In this document: positions 22,876 to 33,670 of the stretch, one piece after another | Position numbering within the stretch: position 1 is the stretch's first letter | Layout: each line of letters begins with the position of its first letter | NCBI RefSeq assembly: GCF_921293095.1 | Contig: NC_060248.1 | Coordinates: forward strand, 136,536,972 to 136,600,971 | Length of the DNA: 64,000 nt | Direction of reading: 5' to 3' | Source of the DNA: Ischnura elegans | Taxonomy: Eukaryota > Arthropoda > Insecta > Odonata > Coenagrionidae | The notes under the pieces: generated by a model | Database searches by the model: none | Told to the model about the DNA's origin: nothing | The model's input: only the letters and a program-made list of their open reading frames with translations | Position numbers and translations under genes: made by a program

Positions 22876-24165
22876 CTCTTCTTTTTCTTCTTCATCCTAG
22901 TGTTTGTCCCGTGCTATTGCAGGGTCCGCTGTTCTGCAAAGTCTTCTCCACTTGGCTCGATCCAGGGCGTCTACTGGCGTGGTGTTGATGGTCTTCATGT
23001 CCGCCTTAATTTTGTGGAGCCAGCGCATCTTTGGTCGTCCTCGTGGTCGGCATCCTTCAGTACTCAGCCGTATCGCTGTTTTGGCCACGGAGTTCTCATC
23101 ACTACGCACCACATGTCCATACCACCGCAGTCGAGCCTCCCGCATCTTATCTGTGATCGGTGCAACTCCCATTCTTTTCCGAATGTCTTCATTCCTGATG
23201 TGATCCAGGCGGGAGATGCCTAGGATCCATCGCAGCATCCTCATTTCCATGACATGCATGGCCTGTTCTTGATTTGCTGTGGCTGGCCAACATTCTGCTC
23301 CATATAGGGCCACTGGGCGGACTACGGTCTTGTATACTTTGGCCCTGAATCGTTCGGGAATTCGACGGTCACACAATATGCCAGTCAATTGGTGCCATTT
23401 CAGCCATGTTGCATTAATTCGAGCTCGTGTGTTGGCGGTTGTGTTTCCATCGTTGCTGATGACAGAGCCCAAATATTTAAACTTCTCGACCTTTTCAAGG
23501 TCCTCGCTGTCGATGCTGATCGTGCCATCAGTTTGAGGTCCACACTCCATGTGCTCAGTTTTCTTTGTGTTTAATCGCAACCCATAGTTGTCAAGTCGTA
23601 CCTTCCATAGTTGAGTTTGCTGCTGTAATTCGGGTCTGGTGGTGCTGGCAAGGAAGACATCATTGGCGAACAGTAGTGACCAAGGATGTGATTCTTGGAG
23701 ACAGGCCGTGTGTCCATGCACAGGATGAAAAGGAGCGGAGAGAGGGCCGATCCTTGGTGGACGCCAACAGTGATTGGGAAAGGCGGTGATATTCCTGATG
23801 GGCAACGGACGGAGCTGGTGACGTTGGTTTAGAGAAGCTTCACCCATGACACGTAGACTTCAGGGACGTCGTGAGATCTGAGGGCATGCCAGATAAGGTC
23901 GTGTGGCACGCGATCGAAGGCCTTCTCCAGATCAAGGAAAGACATATGCACTGGCTTGTTCTTCTCTCGGTGCCTCTCCAAGAGCAGCCTAGCTGCGTGT
24001 TTTGCGTCTGTTGTGCCACTCCCCTTTACAAATCCACACTGGTTGGGTGTGATGCGAACAATGTGTCTGAGCCTAGCATCAATCACTCTTACAAATATTT
24101 TCATGGCGTGGCATAAAAGCCGGATCGGGCGGTAGTTAGAGCATTCTGCGACGTCGTTTTCCTAA
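22876..24165 (-). mobile_element. RTE-like LINE, 5'-truncated, ORF2 pseudogene
   Basis: The minus strand begins within the reverse transcriptase at AECSNYRPIRLL and continues with CGFVKGSGTTDA and 'FLDLEKAFDRVPHDLIW', which holds the first catalytic aspartate. An in-frame TAA follows at about 23831, then GVHQGSALSPLLFIL in the original frame. After a frameshift near 23720 come LLFANDVFLAS, a long thumb region with KYLGSVIS, 'ALYGAECW', RMLRWILGISRLDHIRNEDI and RWYGHVVR, and a stop at 22897. The palm box should be FADD but reads FAND. The element ends in a (GAA)-like tract at 22876-22895. No endonuclease is present. It lies inside the element 21887-24219. Confidence 0.85.
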
Positions 24166-24221
24166 GCTAGTTAAAGTTGATGTATGCTATTTAGGGGTCG
24201 CACTTACCCCACCTTACCTTA

Positions 24222-25155
24222 CATAACCAAATATTTTTCATATAAGAATGAAATTAAATGCATTTGTTTTTACATCCTGTTTTATCTTTGGAACTAAATT
24301 AATGACAGTTTAATGTCTAAGGGTAAAAATAAATTGAAAATAATTATAAAATGAAAATATGTGACAATGGAAAATATACAACACAATGCAGAAACATACA
24401 TAAATGAATACAGAGCATTGAAAAGATCAATTAGTTTTGGCTAGATAGTTATGTATAGGTACATATAATTATTTTTTGAATTTGTGCTGGGATGGTGAGT
24501 CTTTGTTTACTTTGGGGAGGTTCCATGTGTGTGAGGTAGCAACGGCAAATGATGCCGCGAAACGCGAAATTTCCAAGGCTGCGCGAAATTCACTTGGTTC
24601 CACGAAATTACGCTTTAAAGCACTTTTTCTGCGAATTTTATTATATATATTCGATGTATATATTTTTTTTCTACCATTGCCGATAACAAATACCCCTTCA
24701 CTTCAAGGTCTATTTAAAAACCGGTATCAAGAACCGATCGCATAAAGTCGGTGCTTTGCAACTGGCTCGGAACTGTGGCGAGGATTTGAATTTGGCTCCC
24801 AAAGCCGAAATGGTTTGCAGCGTATTCGTGGCCAAAAAGTTTAAAAAACACATATATTACTTTCCGATTGCATGGCGTCCATGTTTTTTTCGAGAGCTTG
24901 ATAACTCGCGCATTTAAGGGTTCATGAGTGTGTCGCTCTCGCCAACATTGTGATATTCTGTAGCCGCGGCCACGTAGGCCGCTTTCAAACAAGCTGACTC
25001 TTCGCCTGCCGCCGTCCACAGCACGGTGACGTTCACTCAATTGACTGTAGGTCTCTATGGATGTCTTCAAAGGAGTCGAATCGCGCCGTTGACGGCACGG
25101 CGCCCATTTCAATCCGGCCCGGCGATGTGCCGTGTACAGGGTGAAATATAGACTA
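24222..25155. other. No intact gene; possible MITE debris
   Basis: Mostly AT-rich. From 24975 the sequence becomes GC-rich with 'ggccgctttcaaacaagctg', resembling the left end of the small element at 25618, so a diverged copy may be present up to about 25130. Confidence 0.35.
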
Positions 25156-25604
25156 CAGGCATCCCCCGAGTTACGTATGTCTCGACTTACGTAAATCCGT
25201 ACTTACGTAAGCGATAACCGTATTTCAAATGATTACGTTAATTTTCGAATGCGAGCGCGAAGAAGTAGATATTCGCTCGTACAACCTATGGTAGAAAAAA
25301 TATCGAATAGTTATAGTTTTTTCGTGCTAAAAATAACAAAGTGACCCATTTTTGTCATTCCTCGAAGGAAATTTCATTAATTTCTGTAGAAAAATCGCTT
25401 ATAAATTCCAAGTCAGCAATCAACGTGAAAATTTGCAGTTCTAGCGATGGATGTGGTGGCGTATGTGGTTGCGCTCATTCCTGTACGATACAACTTGTTA
25501 TACAGCAATCTCTGAAGCGCCAACGCAAAGGTTCGACTTACGTAAATTTCGACTTACGCATAGTCTGCCGGAACGCATCTCTTACGTAACTCGGGGGATG
25601 CCTG
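25156..25604. mobile_element. 449-bp MITE with pogo-type ends
   Basis: Both ends read caggcatcccccgagttacg in inverted orientation without mismatch, flanked by TA at 25154-25155 and 25605-25606. Subterminal repeats of 'cgacttacgtaa' occur at both ends. There is no transposase. It is a non-autonomous relative of pogo/Tigger elements. Confidence 0.85.
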
Positions 25605-25617
25605 TATGCTACATTGA

Positions 25618-25759
25618 GGCCGCTTTCAGACGAAATGACCTTTCGCCGGCCGCCGTTCACGTGAAATTCAGGCGGCTTTCTGACGAGACGACTCTCTGCA
25701 ACGCCGTGTGCCGTGGCGTGGACGGCGCCCGCGGAAAATCGTTTCGTCTGAGAGTGGTC
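25618..25759. mobile_element. 142-bp foldback MITE
   Basis: The left end ggccgctttcagacgaaatg and the inverse of the right end gaccactctcagacgaaacg are imperfect terminal repeats. The interior is GC-rich ('gccggccgccg', 'ggacggcgcccgcgg'). No clear target duplication is seen. Confidence 0.5.
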
Positions 25760-26449
25760 TTAAGATTGATTCATGTATGTATACAGTAATGTTTCTACAT
25801 ACGAGCAAAATGCCTTTCGAGATCCTATTCGTAATTTGATAAACCTATGCAAGTCGTCGAAAAGGGCGGTTATCCTGCAGAACGCAACACCGCATTACAA
25901 TTTTGCGTTAATTCATGGCCGCTCAGCTTATTCAGTGTCGCTGTACCGGCGTGTTGAGCAGTTTATTGTTGATGTTATAAGAACTGTGACAGTGAAGCAT
26001 GCAAATAAGTTGTTAATTAAAGTAGCAATTTAAACTAGCTACATCACAGAATGTATTTTGAATGTATATTGACTTACAAGTTACAACAAAAAACCAGGTG
26101 AAAGAACCAGTGGCAGCCTGATGTAAGGAGACATATTGGTCAATCATGCATTCTTAACAACGTGTTATTTTACTTTATTACTTGGAAAATAAAATTATAG
26201 AGAAGTTTTTTTACAGAGCATTCCTGCTGATTAACATCTTTTGTGAAATTATTTTCATTCACTTCTTGTGGTTGTTCATTCAAATTTTCCATTTATTCAG
26301 ATAATTAGAGTTCATCCTTGGAACTCAGTGTCGAGAACCAAACCGGTATCTATTGAGAACCGAAAAAATTTAAGAACCGACTCAACCTTAATTTATTGAA
26401 TTCCTTTACCCTAGTCAGCAATTCCCAGTTTGGAAAAGAAAATGAATCT
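25760..26449. other. No gene seen
   Basis: AT-rich sequence; the 25773-26033 frame has no recognisable motif. Confidence 0.4.
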
Positions 26450-26605
26450 TCTCAGCCTCGGTGGCGGTGGGGTAACGTTCTTGCCTGCCAAACAAGAGGT
26501 AGCGGGTTCGAGTCCCGCCTGGGTAGGTTTCCCCGGTCCAGGGCATGGTCGTTTGTGTACGTTTACTTGTTACATTTGTTGAACACCCCGGTGTAAAATG
26601 GCCAA
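26450..26605 (+). mobile_element. tRNA-Gly-like SINE
   Basis: The head from about 26450 resembles a tRNA-Gly(GCC). It has an A-box-like 'ggtggcggtggggtaacg', an anticodon arm TCTTG...CAAGA around CCTGCCAAA, and a perfectly paired T arm GCGGG-TTCGAGT-CCCGC at 26502-26518, which includes the B box. An unrelated body follows ('gtttgtgtacgtttacttg' and 'aaaatggccaataagagctg'). RNA polymerase III promoter boxes are therefore present. No clear target duplication was found. Confidence 0.7.
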
Positions 26606-26889
26606 TAAGAGCTGTATCCGGTGGTTTGAGAATAATAGTCTCAAAAAATCTGTGCTACTTTCCATGTGTGAGGTCCTGAAGCAAATGGGTGTAAAGACTA
26701 TTATGAAGTTGTCATTCCTTGTATACAGTGACCCAGGGAGGAACATTATTACAGCCATGGGAAGATTATTTAACGCAAGGTGTATATTGGCAACTGTTGT
26801 GAAGGATTAAAGCATAATTGTAGCCAATGTCCACATAATATCATTAACAGAAACTCGAGAACTTCTTGGCTATTCTGCTTTGAAGGATT

Positions 26890-27128
26890 CTGTTTGATCA
26901 GTTCAGGAAGAAGGAAAAGAATTTTCAGTACTTCCGCTAATTCTTGCCCTTTAAAATGATTTTCCCCATTTTGTAGAAAATTGTGTGAAAACCCTGTGGA
27001 TACGTGTGGCAAATGTAGATGCAGAAAGAGGTTTTTCCATGCATGGAAACATAAATAAAAGAACCACTGAACTTCCAAAGAATGCAGAATTAAATTCAAG
27101 TTTGACCAATGGATCTCAATTCCAGTAA
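26890..27128 (+). pseudogene. hAT transposase relic, C-terminal dimerisation domain
   Basis: The frame ending at TAA 27126-27128 contains FVENCVKTLWIRVANVDAER followed by GFSMHGNINKRTTEL. The signature 'va.vdaERgFS....ikt..r..L' is that of the hAT C-terminal (dimerisation) domain. Upstream in the same frame EFSVLPLILAL precedes a TAA at 26952-26954. The frame at 26598-26810 with CIRWFENNSLKKSV might be an earlier part of the same gene. It is clearly dead. Confidence 0.7.
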
Positions 27129-28233
27129 AAGAAGGATTCAGCCAATTTTAAATTCCAGAGTGTGAATAATTTCAGAAGGCATATTCCAAAAAAAACTTTT
27201 GTAGATAGAAGTATTATAGTATAGAAGTAAGTACATAAAAACTATTAGTAGATAAATACATATTTGCGAGTGTTGATATTAAATTTTTTTGTAAGACCTT
27301 AAAGACTTATGTTATCAATGTGTTAAGTGAAAACTATACGTTTTTTACATCATGTAGGCCAATGAGACAGTGAAATTTAGACCAATCAAAAATATTCCCC
27401 GTCTGTACAACTCTTACACTTCTCTAGCGTTATGAGGTTGAAATATGTACATACATAGCAAAGAGTGCTCATGTTATGTATCTAACAAATGCTTAACTTA
27501 TTCCTTTAGCATTAGCTTTGACCCTTCTTTATGAAGGTTTTTACCATAAAAAATATATTTAATATGGTAGTAAGCATTTTTATTGTTGAAATTATTGTTC
27601 TTGGGATAAAAAAGAATATTTATGGTGAGTGAAATTTTATGACAAAATTTTAAACCGAAATTGACAGATTTTTATGACGAAATTCACAGTTTTTATTCAC
27701 CGATAATCTTTGCCTCTTGTCACAAGGCATAAAAAGAGGATGCAAATTCAAAGATCATTTACGAAGTGAATCTCATTTTATTTAAAAAATCCAGAAGCGA
27801 TTACTTTGTCAAATGTGTGAAATGTAATGGATAATTTTCTATTTTGCACAGCAGTAGGAATGATATTTCGAAGTAGTTGCAGGTGAAGCACCCAAGAACA
27901 TAAAAGGTATTTAAATACTGCTGCATCTTCCTCAAAAATGCAGAAATTTTTAGTAATAACAACTTATGGAGATGAAGAAAAGAAACTAGCATTTCCAGAA
28001 GGTTGTCTTTCTATGCTATTTTTCATAATCATTCCTTCAGATCTAAGGCCTGTACATCACAAGTTATCAAAATGGTTTAGCATCGCACATGATACATAAT
28101 GCCGTTCAAACAGCTGCTGATTTGTTGCCTGCAGATGTGGAAAATATTGTTGTAAAAATATATTTTTATTTCTACATTACACTGTGCGTGTTCAAATGCT
28201 GAAAGTATTTTGTTAAACTGCGGAATTCGAATA
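27129..28233. other. No gene seen
   Basis: AT-rich sequence without recognisable coding or repeat structure, up to the TA before the element at 28234. Confidence 0.4.
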
Positions 28234-29030
28234 CAGTGGAACCTTGTTAAAGTGAGTACCCCCGCTATTACGAGAGTTAGCCGAGGCACTGTCAATAGAC
28301 CCTATAATGAGCATGTTAAAAAATTTCGTTTTTACGAGGCCCTTTAGGAGCCTCCACTCGCCATAGCGAGGGTTTCCATCAACGGAGAACCTTCTCCAAG
28401 AGTCCCTAATCTCTGTTATTTCTTGTGATCTGTTACAAATGAAGTTAACATGGAGTGTATAGTCTCAAATTCATGCAGTAAACTGGCGTTCGGTGAATAA
28501 GTAGTTCATTTTGGTGAAAATATTGTGGAATTAACATTCGCGAATAGTTGATCTTCTTTTGTTCCTCGGGCGGCAGAAAGCATTCGGCAGCGTATCCGCA
28601 CGTCTGTAAGCTGTGTGAATAGAAAGCATTTGATGGCAGACACCATGACCAAAAACACCAAACACGTCTAAGCAAGAAAATAAAAATGATAGAGTAATAT
28701 GACAGTGGCGTAATTAATTTATCTTCCTAATCGCTCTTCGCAATAAAAAAACAAAAGCGCCCAAGGAATGCTGACCATGAAGAGTTAGAAGGAGCTTTGT
28801 TCGGGTGGTTTTGCCCTCTTCAATCTGCGAGAACGTCATAGAAAGGGGCTATGCCTAAGCCTAATGCAGAGTATTTCAGGGATAAATTGCGAATCGAGAA
28901 CGTCAAGAGTATGGAAGGTTGATTATACTGATTCAAAGCACCACAGTGTTATCTCCTGTCATAATTGCTGGCGATGCCTGCGGTGTTAACCCGAAGTCGT
29001 GGAAGAAAACACTCCGATCCGAAGTATCTT
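28234..29030 (+). mobile_element. Second copy of the 6310-7100 element
   Basis: It starts cagtggaaccttgttaaag after TA at 28232-28233. It matches the inverse of 7100 down to about 6310 throughout, including 'tatgatagg'-type and 'cctcgggcggcagaaagc' blocks and the end 'gtcgtggaagaa'. No right terminal repeat was found, so this copy looks truncated or its right end has decayed. Confidence 0.65.
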
Positions 29031-29850
29031 AAGAAGTATTCCCCGTGTGGTATAACATAGACGAAATGGAACTCTTTTACAACCTACTCCCCGACAAAAC
29101 CCTTGCAGTATGAGGTATTTCTTGCAATGATGCTTCTAGAGGTAAGTAGTGCGCTTTAGCGATAGTGTAGGGTGTACGATACAATGATACTCACAAGGGG
29201 AGACCACGAAACTTGCTCCGCCTTTTTCAATGCCGTATTTTTTATGGCCTTCGGAATGGTGAACACATCCCTGAACTAATAGTGGTTCCGTTGAATGGGC
29301 CTTAGTTTGGCTGTAATTAATTAATTTTCATTCGGTACTTTTCACAAGCCGCGTATAGTTCCATGATATCGTACCACTCAACAGGAGGGTCGGGTGGGGT
29401 AGTGGTTAGCATTTACGGCTACCACCCGGGGGAACAGGGTTTGAGGCTTCGTGATGGCTGTATATTTTATTGCCTTCATTGTGATCATACGGCGTCAACT
29501 TTTTCATTAGTTTAAATTGCGACAAGCATAGAATTAGACTATTTTTTTATCATCACAATCTGTAATCATATATTAATTTTAATTTCCTTCTCATTTTTTA
29601 GAAATCCAAGTTTAGGGGAGAGTTACAACATTTTCCATTATGTTTTATTTGATAAATATTCTCTAGTCATTAGGGTGCAAAAGTGAAATTTGCAATACAC
29701 TGGCTGGAGGATTGGTTGATGTTTGAATAGACTGACTTCTCTCCAATGGCATCAATATTTGTGGATACATGTTATTTTGTAGGTCTTTTGATTTTTTTAC
29801 ATTCACAGAGTAACAAAGGATGTAGCCATGATGATATTATCTCATTTCAG
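29031..29850. other. No gene seen except a tRNA-like SINE head
   Basis: Non-coding AT-rich DNA. It holds the tRNA-like sequence at 29385-29455. It ends with a pyrimidine-poor but recognisable acceptor 'tctcatttcag' in front of the candidate exon. Confidence 0.4.
29385..29455 (+). mobile_element. tRNA-like SINE head
   Basis: 'ggtggggtagtggttagc' resembles an A box and 'agggtttgaggcttc' a degenerate B box at tRNA-like spacing. The arms do not fold into a full tRNA. It is probably the head of a degenerate SINE. Confidence 0.45.
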
Positions 29851-30138
29851 GCGCTGAAATGTATGGGATTAACGAGCGTCTCCTGGCAGCTCCACTTGCT
29901 GGGCATGGGGGGAGTGTGGCTCACTGTCCACCCTGTGGTGGCTCAAAGAGCAAGCACTCGTGTTGTGCCCACCCTAAGAAAGTTCTCGTGACTATTCCGA
30001 CGACCTTGATAGATGGTGATGCATTGGATGCCAGTCGAGGTAGACGTGTGAAGAGAATGGCTCCCAATTGTGACAAGGTTCTCAAGAAACTGCAAAGACC
30101 TGTGCCACAGAATTCCATGGCTTTGCGTTATCAAAAGG
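29851..30138 (+). CDS. Candidate host-gene internal exon, function unknown
   Basis: A 288-bp stretch, visibly richer in G and C than its surroundings, is open throughout in one frame (EMYGINERLLAAPLAGHGGS onward, 95 complete codons). It is bounded by acceptor 'tctcatttcag' and donor 'aaaagg|gtatgt'. Two bases precede and one base follows the complete codons, so both introns would be phase 1. The protein has a cysteine/histidine cluster 'HCPPCGGSKSKHSCCAHPKK' near residues 27-46. A basic segment follows (SRGRRVKRMAPNC) and then KVLKKLQRPVPQNS. The cluster might bind zinc, but I do not recognise the family. No flanking exon was identified in the window. It is the best candidate for non-transposon coding sequence here. 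Confidence 0.55.
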
Positions 30139-31007
30139 GTATGTGTTGAGGAACTTCCTTAGTCTTGTGTGGTATAATCAACTCCCGAAGCTAATGAAAT
30201 TCTCAGTATTGAGGAACTGTTTATGGAAGTTATCTTATTTATTTGTACTTGCTGAAAAAATGGAAAATATATTTTATGGTGTTTTTACATTTGTGATGAC
30301 CGATCACGGTAAATGATCATGGATCAAGGAAGAAAAATTTTTATAAATTGAAAATGTTTTAGCTGTTGATCAGCTCTGAATCATTTTGGTCTTTAATCTT
30401 CCTGCTTTGTGGATACTAATATTAAGCTATTACTCAAGCAAATTTTCCTGTTGTTATTGTGTAGTTTTGAAACTGCAATGCAATAAATATGTTTTTATGT
30501 AAGTGCCATGAAATTAAACTCTTAATTATTGGTGATTCTATATTATTGGCAGGTATAGGGTCCTTAAGGTGAATAAAGAAAGAAGTGGAAAATGAGAGAT
30601 AGGGTTTGAAAGAAATGGAATACTCACTGAATGTTGATGCTCAGAAGATGAAGCTTGACTGATGTGTGAGCACAGCTGTCATTTTTTTAACATTTGGTTC
30701 ATTATTCATAACCTTACTCTTTTAGAGTAGTCTCATGATTTTTTTCACTTCCTGATGCTGGAAAAGGGTTATGTATTGGTCTACTTGTGGCTCATCCCAC
30801 AAAAAATCATCCAGAAAATTTTCATGACACCCTGCAACTTACTTTTTTCCCTACATTCTCTCCCCGATATGGTAAACAAGGTGAAGACAAATAAAATATT
30901 ATGCTCAGTGAGCCGAAACGCGTTGTACGCATGAAATTAAAGATGAACTTTGTAAACTTACACTTGTTTATTATATATTGCTCCTGGTTTCAACCAGGGA
31001 CCTGGAG
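30139..31007. other. Probable intron, no feature seen
   Basis: AT-rich sequence following the donor of the candidate exon. No second exon or repeat was recognised. Confidence 0.4.
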
Positions 31008-31206
31008 CGCTCCTCCACTCCACTGTGCTCCGGCTCCATTGTCGGATCAGAGCAGTTCAATTCCTGCTGCTCTGCTCCGGAGCGGAGCGATGACGATGGG
31101 AACAAGGCGCTCCGCTCCGGAGCGGAGCATTTCTTGCGAGAACTCCACTCCAGCAGGAATTGAAGTGCTCCGCTCCGACAATAGAGCCGGAGCGTAGCGG
31201 AGCAGA
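31008..31206. repeat. GC-rich foldback element with 'ggagc' repeats
   Basis: The arms at about 31020-31087 and 31107-31200 are inverted copies sharing 'ccggctcc.ttgtcgga' and 'caattcctgctg'. The 20-bp palindrome gctccgctccggagcggagc lies at 31109-31128, and 'ggagcggagc' words are frequent throughout. No protein is encoded. It is probably a MITE. The target duplication is not resolved. Confidence 0.7.
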
Positions 31207-32071
31207 ACACAAACATCAATGCTCCGCCTCTTGGCGGAAAATCGACATATACTCGCTTGTACGGCTGTGGAATGCATTGGATATTCCCTGAGGCTATTTT
31301 TATATTGAGTTATTAATCCACAGTCTACGTAATTTGCAGTATTACTTAATACCAATGCATTTCATTTTACAATTAGTATTATGTACAAAAAGTATTTCTT
31401 TCAGGCGTGACTTAATGGAACCTTCTTGACATAATGAAAAGTAAAGATTAAAATAAAATTTTGTCTGCGGCTGTATATTCTCTGTCTTCTGTGGGTTCGT
31501 ACCAGACGATGACGAGCCACGTCGAAACCTAGGTCGCAAATTAAATATTTTGCGGAATTACAAAGTCTTCTTTACTTTTCATTATGTAAAAAATACTTTT
31601 CAAATTGGTCAGTCCAATATGTGTTCTATTTAAACACCATGCTTTAGATATTTTTGAATAATAAATAATGATAGTGGTAATCTAATGGATTAATTCTATA
31701 TGATAGTCGATATTTGCTATCTATGTTGTCATATAATTTGACAGGCTTTGTGTAGAAAAATTTTCAAAATTCTGGGATATCGTTTTTTTACGATGCCATA
31801 ATGTACGTTCCAAATATCAAGTCCATGTATGATCTTAGGTTTTCCCGGTCAGTTAACTGATGGTTACCAAGGCCGTTCCATGCTTTAATTTTTATGATAT
31901 TTTCATGAATAAAAGTCGTCGGCAATTATGAAATTATGCGATTATTTTTTCCATAGTTATAAATATCAATTTTCCTTCATTTTAAAATGTAAAGATTATA
32001 ATTAAAATTAATTACAGATTAATTACAAAGGTGTAACAAATGTATATTTCCCTTGTATTTTGTCTTTTTAT
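31207..32071. other. No gene seen
   Basis: AT-rich non-coding sequence ending in the left 8-bp target duplication (32064-32071) of the next element. Confidence 0.4.
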
Positions 32072-33662
32072 TAGAGATGGGTCAAATAGAAAATTTCTCA
32101 AACTCGAATGTCGAATTCGAATATTAAATCATTGCTCGAATATTCGAATACCTCGAATACTAGAATTGTGCAAAGCATATTAAACGTACGTTTTTTCTTC
32201 TATTCCCCTTGATGAATGTATAAATAAAAAAGATATACAGTGGAACCTCGATCTATCGTTTTTCAGGGGGGATGAAAAAAACGATGAATGCGGGAATGTT
32301 CAACTAGGTTGCCTATGCAACAGGAAACCCAGGATTTTGGCGAGTAATTGAGATTTCCTTTAAAGGATTCAAATCGGAATTTAGCTGATTAATGGAATAT
32401 TTTAATTTTACAGAAACAATTTGGGCTTATAATTGATTCAGCTAACATCTTTCAAATATCCTAAGGGGACACCACCTCACGAAAAAATTATTGCATGCCA
32501 TCTCGGCTTTTACACTGCTACAATGGATTTGTCTGATGTATACATTCTTATCTACCAAACGCCATTTCAGCGGCACACCCATCTGATACTCGGCTTCATC
32601 CAACTTCTTATTTTCAACATGTAGCTTGCTTTACCCTCACTCCTACTGTCAAGTGCTAGCGGACAATCCGAGGCATTTTGCAAAATACTTGCTTCTCCAC
32701 CGGATTTTCTTCAATTATTTTCAGTCCATCTTTGGAAGTTCTCACAAGATAAGCAGATGAATTCAAATTGCTAGCAAGGAGAAACCAAATATCTTGAGAA
32801 AATATCCCTTCGTCTGTGACAATAGAGATTTATAGCATAACTCATAAATTATAACTTGATATATGTTTTCGAAAAAAATATCGCATCAACTTCCGCGAAG
32901 CTCAGTTGTGAGGATATCGAATTTTGCCTGAACGCTAAGTCTCCGTCTTATTTTGGCATTTATTTCTTTGCTTAAAATGCTTAAATAAAGTCATAAATAT
33001 GTCGTGTTTGGTCTTATTCTTTTTGAAATTAAGCGCACATTACTAAAATTTCAATCCAATAAAGGGGTAACATCAATTGACGAAAGTCAATGTTAGACAC
33101 CTATTGTGCTAATAGATGACTCATGCCGCGGTTGACCTCCAGAAATGGGGAACTTCAAAGCAGGTAGGCAGAAAAAGGTCAGTGGGGGAGAAAGAAGGAA
33201 GGGTGAAACACAATTCCGTTGCTCTCCAGTAACTTGATATTTTCTTTTGAAGCTTTTGACTTAATGGTCTTCGTAATACGAACCCTGCGCAAGCTGGGGC
33301 TTTTGTTTGATTTCAGAGAGGAGGAAAGCGTCGGAGGAGGGGCCGAGGGCTGATGGATGGAGGGGGTAGCAGATTTTGGGAATTGTGCAATGTAGTTACT
33401 ATCCCACAGCACTGAGGTTCTCCTGGTGGGGGAATCGGGGATTTTTTTCACCCGACCATTTTCAGTTCCCCACGTCGAACTCTTTCCACCGCTCCAAGTC
33501 AACTACCAACGACGTGCGTTCAACAGTGTATGATGCAAAATTCAAAGTATACGAGGTATTCGAGACGGTACCTTTAGCATAACTATTCTAGACCTCGAAT
33601 ATCGAATACTTTCTAGTATTCGAGGTATTCGAGTATTTGCGGATACTATTTGCACATCTCTA
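32072..33662. mobile_element. hAT-type element with 8-bp target duplication
   Basis: The ends read tagagatgggtcaaatag on the left and the inverse tagagatgtgcaaatagtat on the right. The direct 8-mer ctttttat flanks both (32064-32071 and 33663-33670). TAGAGATG ends with 8-bp duplications are characteristic of hAT elements. Both subterminal zones are rich in 'attcgaatacctcgaata'-type repeats. No hAT transposase was found inside, so it is non-autonomous. A pogo-like terminal sequence lies inside at 32238. Confidence 0.85.
32236..32300 (+). mobile_element. Pogo-like terminal repeat inside the hAT element
   Basis: TA followed by cagtggaacctcgatctatc resembles the terminal sequences at 7100 (inverted) and 28234. 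No matching far end was found before 33662, so its extent is unknown. Confidence 0.45.
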
Positions 33663-33670
33663 CTTTTTAT

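Larger units (their letters stand above)
21887..24219. mobile_element. TA-flanked DNA transposon with 'ggggtaagtgcgac' ends
   Basis: The left end aggtgaggtggggtaagtgc and the inverse of the right end aggtaaggtggggtaagtgc differ at one position. Both are flanked by TA (21885-21886 and 24220-24221). The motif ggggtaagtgcgac also occurs internally, including a hairpin at 22317-22348. A decayed transposase tail lies at 22590-22870, and an RTE-like LINE is inserted at 22876-24165. The superfamily is uncertain; TA target and protein tail suggest a Tc1/mariner/pogo relative. Confidence 0.7.
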
